DNA of 64,000 nucleotides, taken from Cycloclasticus sp. symbiont of Poecilosclerida sp. N. GTDB lineage: Bacteria; Pseudomonadota; Gammaproteobacteria; Methylococcales; Cycloclasticaceae. Position numbers and translations under genes: made by a program. The DNA lies in assembly GCA_002101205.1 (NCBI GenBank), contig LWTM01000076.1:1-64000 (forward strand), read 5' to 3'. Positions 25,216 to 34,666 of the stretch are shown here, piece by piece. Position 1 is the stretch's first letter. Each line of letters opens with the position of its first letter. The notes under the pieces are model-generated. The model was not told the DNA's origin, made no database searches, and saw only the letters and a program-made list of their open reading frames with translations.

Positions 25216-27219
25216 ATGAGCCAATCACCTTCTTGTCAAACGCTGGCTAACGCCATTCGCGTCCTCAGCATGGATGCTGTTCAACAGGCTAATTCAGGTC
25301 ATCCTGGTGCACCGATGGGCATGGCAGACATTGCCGAGGTGTTATGGAATGATTTTTTATCACATAACCCTGCAAACCCACATTGGGTGAATCGTGATCG
25401 ATTTATTTTGTCGAATGGCCACGGTTCGATGTTGCTGTATTCCCTATTGTATTTATCTGGTTACGATTTAGATATTGAAGAACTACGCAACTTCCGCCAA
25501 CTACATTCAAAAACGCCTGGACACCCTGAGTACGGTTATACGCCTGGCGTTGAAACAACGACGGGCCCTTTAGGTCAAGGCGTTGCCAATGCCGTGGGTA
25601 TGGCATTGGCTGAGAAAGTTCTAGCCGCGCAATTTAACCAACCTAATTTTGATGTTATCGATCACTACACCTACACATTTATGGGTGACGGCTGTTTGAT
25701 GGAAGGCATTTCGCACGAAGCGTGTTCGTATGCGGGCACGCTCGGCTTAGGGAAGCTCATCGCATTTTGGGATGACAACGGTATCTCTATTGATGGCGAT
25801 GTGGAAGGCTGGTTTACCGACGATACCCCGGCGCGTTTTGAATCATACGGCTGGCATGTGGTGCGTGATGTTGACGGGCACGATGCGGCAAATATTAAAC
25901 AGGCGATAGAGCAAGCGCAAAAAGAAACTAATAGGCCAACGCTTATTTGTTGTAAAACAATCATTGGCTCTGGCGCACCGAATAAAGAAGGCACGCACCA
26001 TGTTCACGGTGCACCTTTAGGTGCTGAGGAGATCGTCGCCACGCGAAAAGCATTGGGCTGGACTGCGCCGGCATTTGAAATCCCTAGCGATGTTAAAAGT
26101 GCGTGGGATGGTAACGATAAAGGCGAGCGAGCAGAGGCAAAATGGAATGAATTATTAGAAGCCTATGTAGCATCATACCCAGAATTAGCGGATGAGTTAT
26201 TACGTCGTTTATCGGGCGAATTAGGCGATGATTGGGAAGAGAAATCATCAGCCTTTATAGCGGGGGCACAGGCGACGGGCGAAACGATTGCCTCGCGTAA
26301 AGCCTCGCTTAACACGCTAAATGCCTATGGGCCACTATTGCCTGAGTTCTTAGGCGGGTCGGCAGATTTAACGAGTTCAAATTTAACCGAATGGGCAGGT
26401 TGCACCACTGTAGATGGCGGCAATGCCAACGGTAATTACTTGCACTACGGCGTACGTGAATTCGGCATGACTGCGATTCAAAATGGTATTGCTTTACATG
26501 GTGGCTTTATCCCTTACGGCGCAACGTTTTTAATGTTCTCCGACTATGCGCGTAACGCGGTACGAATGGCGGCGCTAATGAAGTTGAGGAACATTTTTGT
26601 CTACACGCATGACTCCATTGGTTTGGGCGAAGATGGTCCGACACATCAAGCGGTTGAGCACGTATCAAGTCTACGCTTAATTCCTAATCTAAATGTATGG
26701 CGCCCGTGTGATACGGTTGAATCTGCGGTGTCTTGGAAGTGCGCGGTGGAAAGTGAAGGTACGCCGTCAGCGCTGATCTTTACGCGCCAAAATGTGCAAC
26801 ACCAAGAGCGTACGGCTGAACAAGTGTCGGTTATTTCAAAAGGTGGTTACATTCTTAAAGACTGCGACGGCGAGCCGCAAGTTATTTTAATGGGAACAGG
26901 CTCGGAAGTTGAATTGGCAATAGAGGCGGCACAAAAGCTGTCAGCTGGGGGCATCAAAGTTCGTGTGGTTTCCATGCCGTGTACGGATGTTTTTGATGCG
27001 CAAGACGTCGTTTATAAAGAATCCGTGCTGCCAGCATCAGTAACAGCAAGAGCAGCCATTGAAGCGGGAGCAACGGGGCTTTGGTACAAATATGTTGGCC
27101 TGAATGGCACGGTTATTGGGATTGATTGCTTTGGCGAATCTGCACCGGCTAAAGAACTATTCGAGTACTTCGGTATTAGCGCAAACAAACTTGCTGATGC
27201 CGCAAAAGCGTTATTGTAA
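25216..27219 (+). CDS. tkt: Transketolase
   Basis: A 667-residue cytosolic enzyme that moves two-carbon units between sugar phosphates using thiamine diphosphate and a divalent metal. The TPP-binding stretch [20 protein letters not shown], the N-terminal [20 protein letters not shown] and the pyrimidine-side motif [17 protein letters not shown] are all present, with the family's usual length. pgk follows 25 bases after. The gap (epd) gene commonly placed between tkt and pgk is absent here. It feeds the pentose phosphate route together with rpiA and rpe in this window. Confidence 0.97.
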   Translation: MSQSPSCQTLANAIRVLSMDAVQQANSGHPGAPMGMADIAEVLWNDFLSHNPANPHWVNRDRFILSNGHGSMLLYSLLYLSGYDLDIEELRNFRQLHSKTPGHPEYGYTPGVETTTGPLGQGVANAVGMALAEKVLAAQFNQPNFDVIDHYTYTFMGDGCLMEGISHEACSYAGTLGLGKLIAFWDDNGISIDGDVEGWFTDDTPARFESYGWHVVRDVDGHDAANIKQAIEQAQKETNRPTLICCKTIIGSGAPNKEGTHHVHGAPLGAEEIVATRKALGWTAPAFEIPSDVKSAWDGNDKGERAEAKWNELLEAYVASYPELADELLRRLSGELGDDWEEKSSAFIAGAQATGETIASRKASLNTLNAYGPLLPEFLGGSADLTSSNLTEWAGCTTVDGGNANGNYLHYGVREFGMTAIQNGIALHGGFIPYGATFLMFSDYARNAVRMAALMKLRNIFVYTHDSIGLGEDGPTHQAVEHVSSLRLIPNLNVWRPCDTVESAVSWKCAVESEGTPSALIFTRQNVQHQERTAEQVSVISKGGYILKDCDGEPQVILMGTGSEVELAIEAAQKLSAGGIKVRVVSMPCTDVFDAQDVVYKESVLPASVTARAAIEAGATGLWYKYVGLNGTVIGIDCFGESAPAKELFEYFGISANKLADAAKALL

Positions 27220-27244
27220 GCGCCCTTAATTAAAGAGCTAAACG

Positions 27245-28420
27245 ATGAGCATTTTAAAAATGCGAGACATTAACTTATCTGGCAAGCGTGTTCTAATTAG
27301 GCAAGATTTAAACGTGCCAATAAAGGATGGGAAAGTAACGAGTGACGCTAGAATTCGCGCTAGTTTAGCGACCATTCGACAAGCGCATGCGGCAGGTGCA
27401 ATGCTGATGCTGATGTCACACATTGGTCGCCCGACCGAAGGGCAGTACGACGAAGCGTTTAGTCTAAAACCTGTGGCAGAACATTTGTCGAGCTTGCTTA
27501 ATTTGCCTGTTCGATTAGAAAAGAATTGGATAGATGGAATTAAAGGTAAGCCGGGCGACATTGTTTTGTGTGAGAACGTTCGTTTTAACGTAGGCGAGAA
27601 AAAGGACGACGAGACTCTATCTGAAAAAATGGCTGCCCTATGCGACGTTTTTGTGATGGATGCCTTTGGCACTGCGCATCGTGCGCAGGCGTCTACTCAT
27701 GGTGTTGCTAAATTTGCGCCGATTGCATGCGCAGGGCCACTATTAGTAGCGGAGTTGGATGCGCTAGGAAAAGCACTATTTGAACCTGCTAAGCCATTGT
27801 TGGCCATTGTTGGCGGCGCGAAAGTATCGACCAAATTAGCCGTACTTGATTCAATGCTTGATAAAGTTGATCAGCTGATTGTTGGCGGCGGAATTGCGAA
27901 TACGTTTATTGCTGCACAAGGTCATTCGGTGGGAAAATCATTGTACGAGCCAGACTTAATTGATAAGGCGAAAGCGTTGATGCTTAAAGCTGAAAAAAAT
28001 GCCGCCCGTATTCCTGTGCCGATAGATGTGGTGTGTGGAAAAGCGTTTTGCGAATCAGCGAAAGCGACTGTAAAATTAGTGGCAGATGTTGACGAAGACG
28101 ATTTGATTTTGGATGTAGGCCCACAAACAGCAAAACAATATGCAGGCATGGTCAAAGCAGCCGGCACAATCGTGTGGAACGGCCCTTTAGGTGTGTTTGA
28201 GTTTAATCAATTTGCTGAGGGGACCAAAATTTTATCGCAAGCTATCGCTGACAGTGGCGGTTTTTCGATCGCCGGCGGCGGCGACACTTTGGCCGCTGTT
28301 GATAAGTACAATATCGTTGATAAAGTGTCTTATATTTCAACAGGTGGTGGTGCGTTTCTTGAATTTCTTGAAGGTAAAAAGTTGCCTGCAATTAGTGCTC
28401 TGCAAAGCGCTAAGGCATAA
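27245..28420 (+). CDS. pgk: Phosphoglycerate kinase
   Basis: A 391-residue glycolytic kinase converting 1,3-bisphosphoglycerate plus ADP to 3-phosphoglycerate plus ATP. The substrate motif [26 protein letters not shown], the hinge and nucleotide loop [16 protein letters not shown] and the C-terminal [11 protein letters not shown] are complete. It directly follows tkt and is probably co-transcribed. The pyk and fba genes that often come next are not here; an unrelated SulP gene lies tail to tail. Confidence 0.97.
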   Translation: MSILKMRDINLSGKRVLIRQDLNVPIKDGKVTSDARIRASLATIRQAHAAGAMLMLMSHIGRPTEGQYDEAFSLKPVAEHLSSLLNLPVRLEKNWIDGIKGKPGDIVLCENVRFNVGEKKDDETLSEKMAALCDVFVMDAFGTAHRAQASTHGVAKFAPIACAGPLLVAELDALGKALFEPAKPLLAIVGGAKVSTKLAVLDSMLDKVDQLIVGGGIANTFIAAQGHSVGKSLYEPDLIDKAKALMLKAEKNAARIPVPIDVVCGKAFCESAKATVKLVADVDEDDLILDVGPQTAKQYAGMVKAAGTIVWNGPLGVFEFNQFAEGTKILSQAIADSGGFSIAGGGDTLAAVDKYNIVDKVSYISTGGGAFLEFLEGKKLPAISALQSAKA

Positions 28421-28529
28421 AAACGTCTTCTCAATAGTCGAGATTATTAACGCGGTACCGCCCCTGTTTTCTATGGAAACAAGGCTTTAAGCCGAAAAGG
28501 GTATAGATTTTAAAGAGACTGCTTCCTTT

Positions 28530-30251
28530 TTACGATAATGGCTGTTGTGAGCTTTTTAAAGCTTGCATGGCTTGGTGTGTACTCAAAAAGATGCTGTTTT
28601 TGCTGAGGTTATTTAGAAACTCGGTGCCTTTAAGTCTATCCATAACGGGACCTTTGACTTCTGCTAGGTGCAGTTTCACGCCGACTTTTCTTAGTCGAAA
28701 AAGAATATCCTCCAAAGACTCTAGGCCGCTTGTGTCTATGACACTGACAGAACTACAGATAAGCACAATGTGGTTAACGGCGCTATTGTCCGCAACGATT
28801 TGCATAATGGTATCTTCTAGAAAATTTGTATTGGCGAAATATAAGTTCTCATCAATACGTATGGCAATAATTTTATCGTCAGTCTTGACGTTGTGGCGGT
28901 CTATATTTCTGTAATGCTCAGAGTTCCCAACTTGACCAACAATAGCAATATGAGGCTGACTACTTCTATAAAGGTATAAACAGACCGACATGATAACGCC
29001 TGCAATAATGCCGCTTTCTACGTCAATAATAAGCACGGTAAAGAAGGTACCTAGCAGTGAAAAAGCATCTGCTTTGTCATAAGCTAAAGCACGTTTAAAG
29101 GAGTGTGTGTCAATTAGGGGCAATACGGCAAATACAATAATCGCGGCCAAAGTGGCTTTGGGTAAAAAGAAAAACAAAGGCGTAAGAACAAGCAGGGTTA
29201 AACCCACAAGGCCTGCGCTAATGATAGACGCAAGAGGTGAATTGGCGCCCGCGGTGAAGTTGACCATTGAGCGGCCAAACCCGCCCGCAACAGGGTAGCC
29301 GCCACTGATAGCAGACGCGATATTAGCTGTGCCAAGGCCAATTAACTCTTTATTTGAATCAATTTTTTGGCGTTTCTGGCTAGCCATTGATTTTGCGATA
29401 GAAACACTTTCAAGATAGCCAATTAAGGCGATGAGAAAAGCACTTGGCAAGAGTTTTAAAATGAGTGCTTTATCAAGACTGGGTAATATTATTTCAGGTA
29501 GACCTGGAGGGATTTTGCCGATAATAGAAACCTGGTGTTGGGTATCTAAATTTAAAAAGTAGACGATAGAAGTACTAATAGCAACAGCAACCAGGGGGCC
29601 TGATTTTGAAATCAGCTGAGCGACCCCCTCGCTAATAGATGTTTTACTTAAGAAACTCACAAGTGGTGCTTTAAAGGCCCATAAAAGCACAAGGCTGCTT
29701 ATTCCAATAACGCTTGCGGCTAAATCACTCTGAGGAAGTTGGATCAGAAGTTGCGCAAGGGTCTCGTATGCGGGTAGTCCAAGAGAAATGTTAAGGCCAA
29801 AAATATGCTTCATTTGACTTAACGCTATGATGATGGCGGATGCGCTGATAAAACCAGATATAACAGGGTGGCTGAGAAAGTTGATAACGACGCCAAGGCG
29901 AGCTAGCCGCATCAGTAGCAAGATGGTTCCAACCAATAAAGCAAGTGTATGAGCGGCGCTGATCATTCCAGGAAGGTCGTTAATGCCAAGTTCAATAAGT
30001 GTGGCCCCCGTCATTAATGACATAAGGCCTACAGGTCCAACAGCGAGAGTTCTGCTGCTACCAAACGCAGCATATAAAATAAGGGGCAGCACAGATGAAT
30101 ATAAAGCGACTTCTGGTGGTAACCCAGCCAACAGACCGTAAGCCATGGCTTGAGGAACTAACACGACAGCAACGATGATGCCGGCGATTAAATCACCGTT
30201 TAATTGACCTTTTTCGTAGTGCTTTAACCAGTCAGGCAGAAACATAACCAA
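28530..30251 (-). CDS. SulP/SLC26-family anion transporter with STAS domain
   Basis: A 573-residue inner-membrane protein. Its opening (WLKHYEKGQLNGDLIAGIIV, VVLVPQAMAYGLLAGLPPEV) is the SulP signature, with about a dozen helices to residue 420. A cytoplasmic STAS domain (about 445-555, IRIDENLYFANTNFLEDTIM, VIDTSGLESLEDI) completes it. Relatives carry sulfate, bicarbonate or dicarboxylates; the substrate cannot be read from sequence. The next base feature upstream is the IS1595 copy, whose target duplication begins 28 bases before the start codon, so its promoter may be affected. Confidence 0.88.
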   Translation of the reverse strand: MVMFLPDWLKHYEKGQLNGDLIAGIIVAVVLVPQAMAYGLLAGLPPEVALYSSVLPLILYAAFGSSRTLAVGPVGLMSLMTGATLIELGINDLPGMISAAHTLALLVGTILLLMRLARLGVVINFLSHPVISGFISASAIIIALSQMKHIFGLNISLGLPAYETLAQLLIQLPQSDLAASVIGISSLVLLWAFKAPLVSFLSKTSISEGVAQLISKSGPLVAVAISTSIVYFLNLDTQHQVSIIGKIPPGLPEIILPSLDKALILKLLPSAFLIALIGYLESVSIAKSMASQKRQKIDSNKELIGLGTANIASAISGGYPVAGGFGRSMVNFTAGANSPLASIISAGLVGLTLLVLTPLFFFLPKATLAAIIVFAVLPLIDTHSFKRALAYDKADAFSLLGTFFTVLIIDVESGIIAGVIMSVCLYLYRSSQPHIAIVGQVGNSEHYRNIDRHNVKTDDKIIAIRIDENLYFANTNFLEDTIMQIVADNSAVNHIVLICSSVSVIDTSGLESLEDILFRLRKVGVKLHLAEVKGPVMDRLKGTEFLNNLSKNSIFLSTHQAMQALKSSQQPLS

Positions 30252-30286
30252 TGATGAAATTTCTTTGACGTTTAAGAATTTTTAAT

Positions 30287-31014
30287 GGGGCTGACACCTA
30301 ATAAGTCTCTTTTAATAGTTGCAGGTCTATTAAAAGCTCATTTAGTGTACCTGTGTTAAACCGCCATTCACATTCTTTTAAGAATAAATGGAAGTGCTCT
30401 TTAGGGGTACCGTTAAATTTTCTCATGTGCCTTTTCGCCTGATTCCACTCGTTTTAGTACCCCCTTGAGGGGTAGAAGTTTTCAATATCATTTATATGGT
30501 TTTGTTTTTTAGCAAATAAGCGGCTGTGGTTAATTCGGTAATGCTTAAACTCAGGTACATCTAGTACATTATATGACTTCCAACAATCAGTATAAACAAT
30601 GCTGTCCGGCACCACCTCGCGCCGTATGATCGACATTAAGCTATTTGCTTTGGCATCAGACTATTTACATATAGACCTTGCCACCTCTTTTAAGGATGCC
30701 AAAAACAGCAACCCTTCCTGCGGCGCCTCTACCGCGCTTACCTTTGCGTACGCCACCAAAATAACTGTCATCTAATTCATAATACCATTGAATGGCTCGT
30801 TACGACTTAGTTGAACTTGAGCAACTTTCTCTCGTAGTTTACGGCAAAATCTTACTGCGGTATTGCGATGTATACCGACTAAACTTGCTACTGTTCTTGC
30901 AGTCGTACCGGCAACAAAGTATTTCATTAATTCTAACGGCTTGTTTATTCTTAATTTACAATGCTTTATATGCATTTACAAACCCTAACGTTTGATATGT
31001 TAGGTGTCAGCCCC
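30287..31014. mobile_element. IS1595-family insertion sequence, full length
   Basis: A 728-bp element with perfect 15-base terminal inverted repeats (GGGGCTGACACCTAA at 30287-30301 and its complement ending at 31014) and an 8-base target duplication TTTTTAAT at 30279-30286 and 31015-31022. Both are typical of the IS1595 family. The transposase inside is broken, so it can move only with help. Confidence 0.9.
30298..30975 (-). pseudogene. IS1595-family transposase, multiply frameshifted
   Basis: Pieces in order: MHIKHCKLRINKPLELMKYF and TARTVASLVGIHRNTAVRFC, then after a shift ELDDSYFGGVRKGKRGRGAA, GILKRGGKVY, then MSIIRREVVPDSIVYTDCWK, HINDIENF, and after an insert WNQAKRHMRKFNGTPKEHFH, FLKECEWRF to the stop. 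Breaks fall near 30772, 30668 and 30650. A 27-base insert containing TACCCC-TCA-AGGGGGTA and a stop codon splits IENF from WNQAKRH. All catalytic blocks of the ISXO2-like DDE domain can be recognised. Confidence 0.85.
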
Positions 31015-31029
31015 TTTTTAATGATACCC

Positions 31030-31044
31030 GAGACCTTTGCGTGA
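31030..31044 (+). repeat. IS5-like end, isolated
   Basis: GAGACCTTTGCGTGA resembles classic IS5-family termini (GAGACCTTTGC...). It lies 15 bases beyond the IS1595 copy. I found no matching opposite end nearby. Confidence 0.35.
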
Positions 31045-31369
31045 TCAGCGCGCGGAGCCTGTGAAACTAAAAACGATATTTTTTCAATTAAAAAATGCGT
31101 TGTTCCCGCTATATTTCATCAGTTCATTCTTGATTTTCATTTTTTAGGCACAACTCTTTTGTCGAGTCGATAACCCCGATTGAGTTTTTGATGAAAACGC
31201 CAAAAAGGACTGTGATCAGAAATAGACTCAGATAAAAAACTTAGGCTTGTTTTTGAGGGCCTAAACAAAAAGGCTGTGTCATTTGAATAAAAAGGTTGTT
31301 TTTATGCATTGCTTTTATTGCAATGCAACAATAGTTTAAATAAATCAAATACTTAGAGAAAAATATTTG

Positions 31370-31397
31370 TTGCATTTATGCAAAAAATGCGTATTAT
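31370..31397 (+). promoter_or_regulatory. Candidate sigma-70 promoter for a small RNA
   Basis: TTGCAT (31370-31375), a 16-base spacer and TATTAT (31392-31397) lie upstream of a stretch with no reading frame that ends in a strong terminator. Confidence 0.45.
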
Positions 31398-31403
31398 TGA
31401 TTT

Positions 31404-31496
31404 CAAGAACAAGGAGAGGAGAAGCCGGTTTTTATAAATTGGCGGTTTAATAAATAATAATAATAATAATTAGGGGGCTTTTAGCCCCTTTTTTTT
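31404..31496 (+). ncRNA. Candidate small RNA, about 93 nucleotides
   Basis: A short unit between a plausible sigma-70 promoter and a good intrinsic terminator, with no ORF. It contains AAGGAGAGGAG (two GGA motifs of the kind CsrA binds) and a (TAA)n tract. It is convergent with rpiA. It fits no family I can name, so this is a prediction from signals only. The rest of 31045-31369 shows nothing recognisable. Confidence 0.4.
31472..31496 (+). terminator. Rho-independent terminator
   Basis: GGGGCT-TTT-AGCCCC followed by eight T residues. It closes the candidate small RNA. Confidence 0.85.
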
Positions 31497-31620
31497 GCCT
31501 GTTAGAAAGAGGAAAGTTACTTTGGCGGTAAGCGTGCTCCTTTTAAAGCTGAATTAAGCTTAAGTTTTTAAAGCCCGTATCGAAGGTATGAGTTTTGTCT
31601 AACTCGGTAAAACAGTAAGG

Positions 31621-32295
31621 TTAATTTATTTTTAAGTTCGTATGCGACAAAGTTTGAGTGCTGTTTTTACCGACTAAAAGCACGACATCAGCGGGCCTTT
31701 TAGCAAATAGCCCAGTGGTTACAACGCCGGTTATGTTGTTAATCTTATTTTCTAAATCTAATGCGTGCTGAATATTTAATTGGTGCGTGTCTAGAATTAT
31801 ATTGCCATTATCGGTCATAAAATTTTTACGCCAAACCGCTTGTCCACCTAACTCAGTAAGTTCGTCGGTAACAAACTGTCTTGCCATCGGTATAACTTCA
31901 ATAGGCAGGGGGAATTGGCCGAGTGTTTGTACGAGTTTGCTTTGATCTGCGATGCAAACAAATGACTTACTTGCCGCAGCTATTATCTTTTCGCGGGTTA
32001 ATGCCCCGCCCCCCCCTTTTATTAACTCTAAGTTAGAATTAACTTCATCTGTGCCATCGACATAAACATCCAAATAACCGACGTCATTTAAATCAAGAAT
32101 AGGAATACCAATGGCGAGCAGTTTTTGTGTGCTGGCATTCGAACTGGAGACAGCGCCCTCAAATTGCTCTTTCAACGGTTCAAGCGCATTAATAAAATGG
32201 TTCACGGTGGAGCCTGTCCCCACGCCCAAAATGCGACAGTCTTTAATGTAAGGAAGGGCGGCTTCAGCCGCTTTTTTCTTTAAATCGTCTTGCAT
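31621..32295 (-). CDS. rpiA: Ribose-5-phosphate isomerase A
   Basis: A 224-residue cytosolic isomerase interconverting ribose 5-phosphate and ribulose 5-phosphate. The [15 protein letters not shown] phosphate loop, [20 protein letters not shown] (catalytic Asp and Asp/Glu region) and the late [18 protein letters not shown] are typical, and length matches. It lies downstream of fau on the same strand with an 86-base gap, as in many relatives. It works with Tkt and Rpe encoded in this window. Confidence 0.96.
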   Translation of the reverse strand: MQDDLKKKAAEAALPYIKDCRILGVGTGSTVNHFINALEPLKEQFEGAVSSSNASTQKLLAIGIPILDLNDVGYLDVYVDGTDEVNSNLELIKGGGGALTREKIIAAASKSFVCIADQSKLVQTLGQFPLPIEVIPMARQFVTDELTELGGQAVWRKNFMTDNGNIILDTHQLNIQHALDLENKINNITGVVTTGLFAKRPADVVLLVGKNSTQTLSHTNLKIN

Positions 32296-32381
32296 TATTT
32301 TGATGAATATTAGCTTTAGGTGGTGAGACTATAATATATCGAACAGGCTGGTTGGCAACTAGTTTTAACTGCCTTTGCTGT

Positions 32382-32993
32382 TTAACGATGAGAGTGTAAA
32401 AGCTGTTCAGCAGTTGATGAAAAACACGTCAAGCCTTTTTCAGTGATAACGGCATCTAAGGAAACGTCCCAGTTTTGCCGAATGATATTTTTTACTTGTT
32501 GGCAGCTATAAGCTATGCCGATTAATAAGGGTTTCTTTTTGCAAGACGAAGCGAGGGTAAAGCTAAGAGAACGGTCATAGTATCCACCGCCCATACCCAA
32601 TCTGTTTCCCTGACTATCGAAGCCCACTAGAGGCATCAATATTGTCGATAAAAACTGGCTTGGCAGACTGTGCTGATTTGCTGGTTGTGGAATATTGAAA
32701 ACGTTGTTTTGTAAATCATCACCCCATTTATATAGACAAAAGCGCAGATTTCGTTTGTTTATAACGGGTAAATAGAATGCTAGATTTCTTTCACCGCAGA
32801 TTTGCATGAGTAAATCGACGGCCGGTTCACCGTTGTTTGAAAAGTAGCCGGCGATGCGATTCGAGCGTAATAAAATGCCTGACTTGATAAGGTTTTGATG
32901 GATGCAGTAGTCGAAGTGCTCGCGTTCTTTTTGCGAAATACTACGGCGTTGCAGTTGTAGAGATTGTCGTAATGAATAAGTAGCTTGTGACAT
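32382..32993 (-). CDS. fau: 5-formyltetrahydrofolate cyclo-ligase
   Basis: A 203-residue enzyme (also called ygfA) that converts 5-formyl-tetrahydrofolate to 5,10-methenyl-tetrahydrofolate using ATP. The N-terminal LRQSLQLQRRSIS helix and the hallmark RLGMGGGYYDRSL are present. It directly follows the 6S RNA gene, the conserved ssrS-fau order of gammaproteobacteria, so the two are probably made from one transcript. Confidence 0.93.
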   Translation of the reverse strand: MSQATYSLRQSLQLQRRSISQKEREHFDYCIHQNLIKSGILLRSNRIAGYFSNNGEPAVDLLMQICGERNLAFYLPVINKRNLRFCLYKWGDDLQNNVFNIPQPANQHSLPSQFLSTILMPLVGFDSQGNRLGMGGGYYDRSLSFTLASSCKKKPLLIGIAYSCQQVKNIIRQNWDVSLDAVITEKGLTCFSSTAEQLLHSHR

Positions 32994-33000
32994 GATGAAA

Positions 33001-33180
33001 ACGTTCCCCGCTAGCGCCGCATTCAGGTTTCTACCTTAAACCAAAGAGTTTAAGTGGGAGTCGGACATTTGCATTAGGCTTCTCTAAAAGAGCTTGCGCA
33101 CCAACAAAATGATCTGTCTTCCCGAGTAGGATATTAGGTCCAAGGGTAATTCGCCTTATCTCGAACACCGCAGGGAACGC
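33001..33180 (-). ncRNA. ssrS: 6S RNA
   Basis: The stretch between zapA and fau, the standard ssrS position. On the minus strand the 5' part GCGTTCCCTGCGGTGTTCG can pair with the 3' part ending GCTAGCGGGGAACG. The interior has GGTGCGCAAGCTC, AGAGAAGCCTAA and an ACTTAAAC...GGTTTAAG hairpin, then ACCTGAATGCGGC, block by block like known gammaproteobacterial 6S RNAs. At about 180 nucleotides the length is right. It would bind sigma-70 RNA polymerase in stationary phase. Confidence 0.85.
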
Positions 33181-33199
33181 ACTTACAGTGTATACCTAA

Positions 33200-33690
33200 G
33201 TGTGCGAATAAACAGTTAATTAATACACCCAAATTCCCAGATAGGGCTTAAGTCAGCATTTCAAAAGCACCAATAAGCTTTTTAAGCCGCGTCTTTAACC
33301 GATGCAGCTTATGGCAAAGAGATTGAGCCAAACCTGTTCCTCTGCGTCTTATCGTCGGCAATCAGCGCTTAACTGAGTTATTTTGCTACAAATCTGTTGT
33401 TTTTGTTCGGCTTTAGGTTAAATAGGTGGTAGTTAAAACACCTTCAGTGCAACAAGTCATGGTTTCAGTAATGTTCGATGTTCTCCCTGAGTTTTACAAA
33501 TAGCTGCCGTCCTGTTTTGACCACTTTTGCCGCCATCGAATAGAGTCGCCGGTGAGATATTGTCTTTGCGAAAGCCAACGCCACAACATTCCCCACCATC
33601 GCGGCATAAAGCCTTCGTTTTAGAGGCTTCTATCTGGGGATTAGGGGTACGACGTTAAGGAATATAGACAGGCGGCGCTATTATGTAAAG
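33200..33690 (-). other. Intergenic stretch with a probable transposase ruin
   Basis: Minus-strand pieces such as NVVALAFAKTISHRRLYSMA and AKVVKTGRQLFVKLRENIEH (about 33465-33600) resemble C-terminal ends of IS1380- or IS4-type transposases. They are in a broken context with no start. The insertion separates zapA from the 6S RNA gene, which usually lie close together. Confidence 0.35.
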
Positions 33691-33993
33691 CTATTTACCA
33701 AATGCGTTGAAGGCAAAATCGAGTTTATTTTGCAAGGCATTGATTTTATCGCTGATATCCAAAGACGTGCCTGTTTTCTTTTGCCCTTCGGTTACAAAAT
33801 CGTGGGCAATATTCAAACCCGCCATGACGGCAATACGCTCTAGACCAACAATACGACCAGACTGCTTTATGCTTTGCATTTTTTCATTTAAAAGACGCGC
33901 GGATGATTCGAGACCTTCACGTTCATTCTCTGAGCAACTTACGCGGTATTCTTTACCTGAGATATTAAGCGAAACCGTGGTTGGCGTTGTCAT
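33691..33993 (-). CDS. zapA: Cell division protein ZapA
   Basis: A 100-residue cytosolic protein that bundles FtsZ filaments at midcell. TVSLNISGKEYRVSCSENER followed by LLNEKMQSIKQSGRIVGLER and the helical VMAGLNIAHDF are the ZapA pattern. The gene lies one base after the small coiled-coil gene and in the conserved neighbourhood of 6S RNA and fau. Confidence 0.93.
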   Translation of the reverse strand: MTTPTTVSLNISGKEYRVSCSENEREGLESSARLLNEKMQSIKQSGRIVGLERIAVMAGLNIAHDFVTEGQKKTGTSLDISDKINALQNKLDFAFNAFGK

Positions 33994-33994
33994 A

Positions 33995-34240
33995 TTAGGC
34001 CTCCATTAGCTTGAGCCGAGAAATCATCGACTCAACACGTGACCGAGCTTTTTCTGTTTTATCCGTTAAAGCACTACGCTGTTGGACGAGGTCGGTTTGC
34101 TGATGCTTGAGCTGCTGATTTTCCTCGTGCAATCGTTGGCACACTTGTACAAGTGCATCAATTTTTTGCTCAAGGGTTTGTAAAGTAGCCTCTGGATTTT
34201 CTTCTTTATTCACGAGGTAGATATTAGGTGTGATTGGCAT
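33995..34240 (-). CDS. TIGR02449-family small coiled-coil protein (ZapB-like)
   Basis: A short, almost entirely helical protein (ATLQTLEQKIDALVQVCQRL, HEENQQLKHQQTDLVQQRSA, VESMISRLKLME). Its sequence and place just before zapA match the TIGR02449 family of ZapB-like coiled coils, probable partners of ZapA. A TTG at 34255 and a GTG at 34213 are alternative starts; the ATG at 34240 is preferred. The family core begins at about residue 20. Confidence 0.8.
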   Translation of the reverse strand: MPITPNIYLVNKEENPEATLQTLEQKIDALVQVCQRLHEENQQLKHQQTDLVQQRSALTDKTEKARSRVESMISRLKLMEA

Positions 34241-34351
34241 TAAGGTCAATACCAATTCTATTTAACGCAGTATATTTGTGGTGTCTACGCCGCACGATGA
34301 TAGCATAGCAACATTAATTTATGGGTTATGACAAGTTAAGTTTGGGTACTA

Positions 34352-34387
34352 TTATGCTAAGGTATTGTTACGCTAAGGTATTGTTAT
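34352..34387 (+). repeat. Short tandem repeat
   Basis: The unit GCTAAGGTATTGTTA occurs twice, 17 bases apart, in the intergenic stretch before rpe. Confidence 0.7.
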
Positions 34388-34618
34388 GATTATAAAAAAC
34401 AAGTATGCGAACCGTTCCCACATCGCAGAAAAGTTGTGAGGGAACTTGTTCGGAACTTTTCTATCGACTTAAACGCCAGCCAAAAACAGCGCGGGTTTAG
34501 ATTTAATAATCGAGAGCAAGGTCTATACAATATTTTGCTCAAAATGTTCAAAAAGAGCCGCTTAACTAGGCATGACCCTAAGTTTTATTGGGGTTGCACA
34601 CCGATTCAGATGAAATAA
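34386..34618 (+). pseudogene. Internally deleted IS1595-family transposase
   Basis: An N-terminal piece, KYANRSHIAEK then (frame shifted) RELVRNFSIDLNASQ, matches the start of IS1595-family transposases. It is joined directly to FRFNNREQGLYNILLKMFKK, which matches their very end. The whole catalytic core is missing. It is a different subtype from the copy at 30.3 kb. Confidence 0.6.
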
Positions 34619-34666
34619 TTCACGATTTCGGGTAACCTTCATTTTTACCGAATAATTACTCATCTC

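Noticed and set aside
28421-28529. Possible terminator between pgk and the SulP gene (CCTGTTT...AAACAAGG)
   Set aside because: The stem is imperfect and there is no T run after it.
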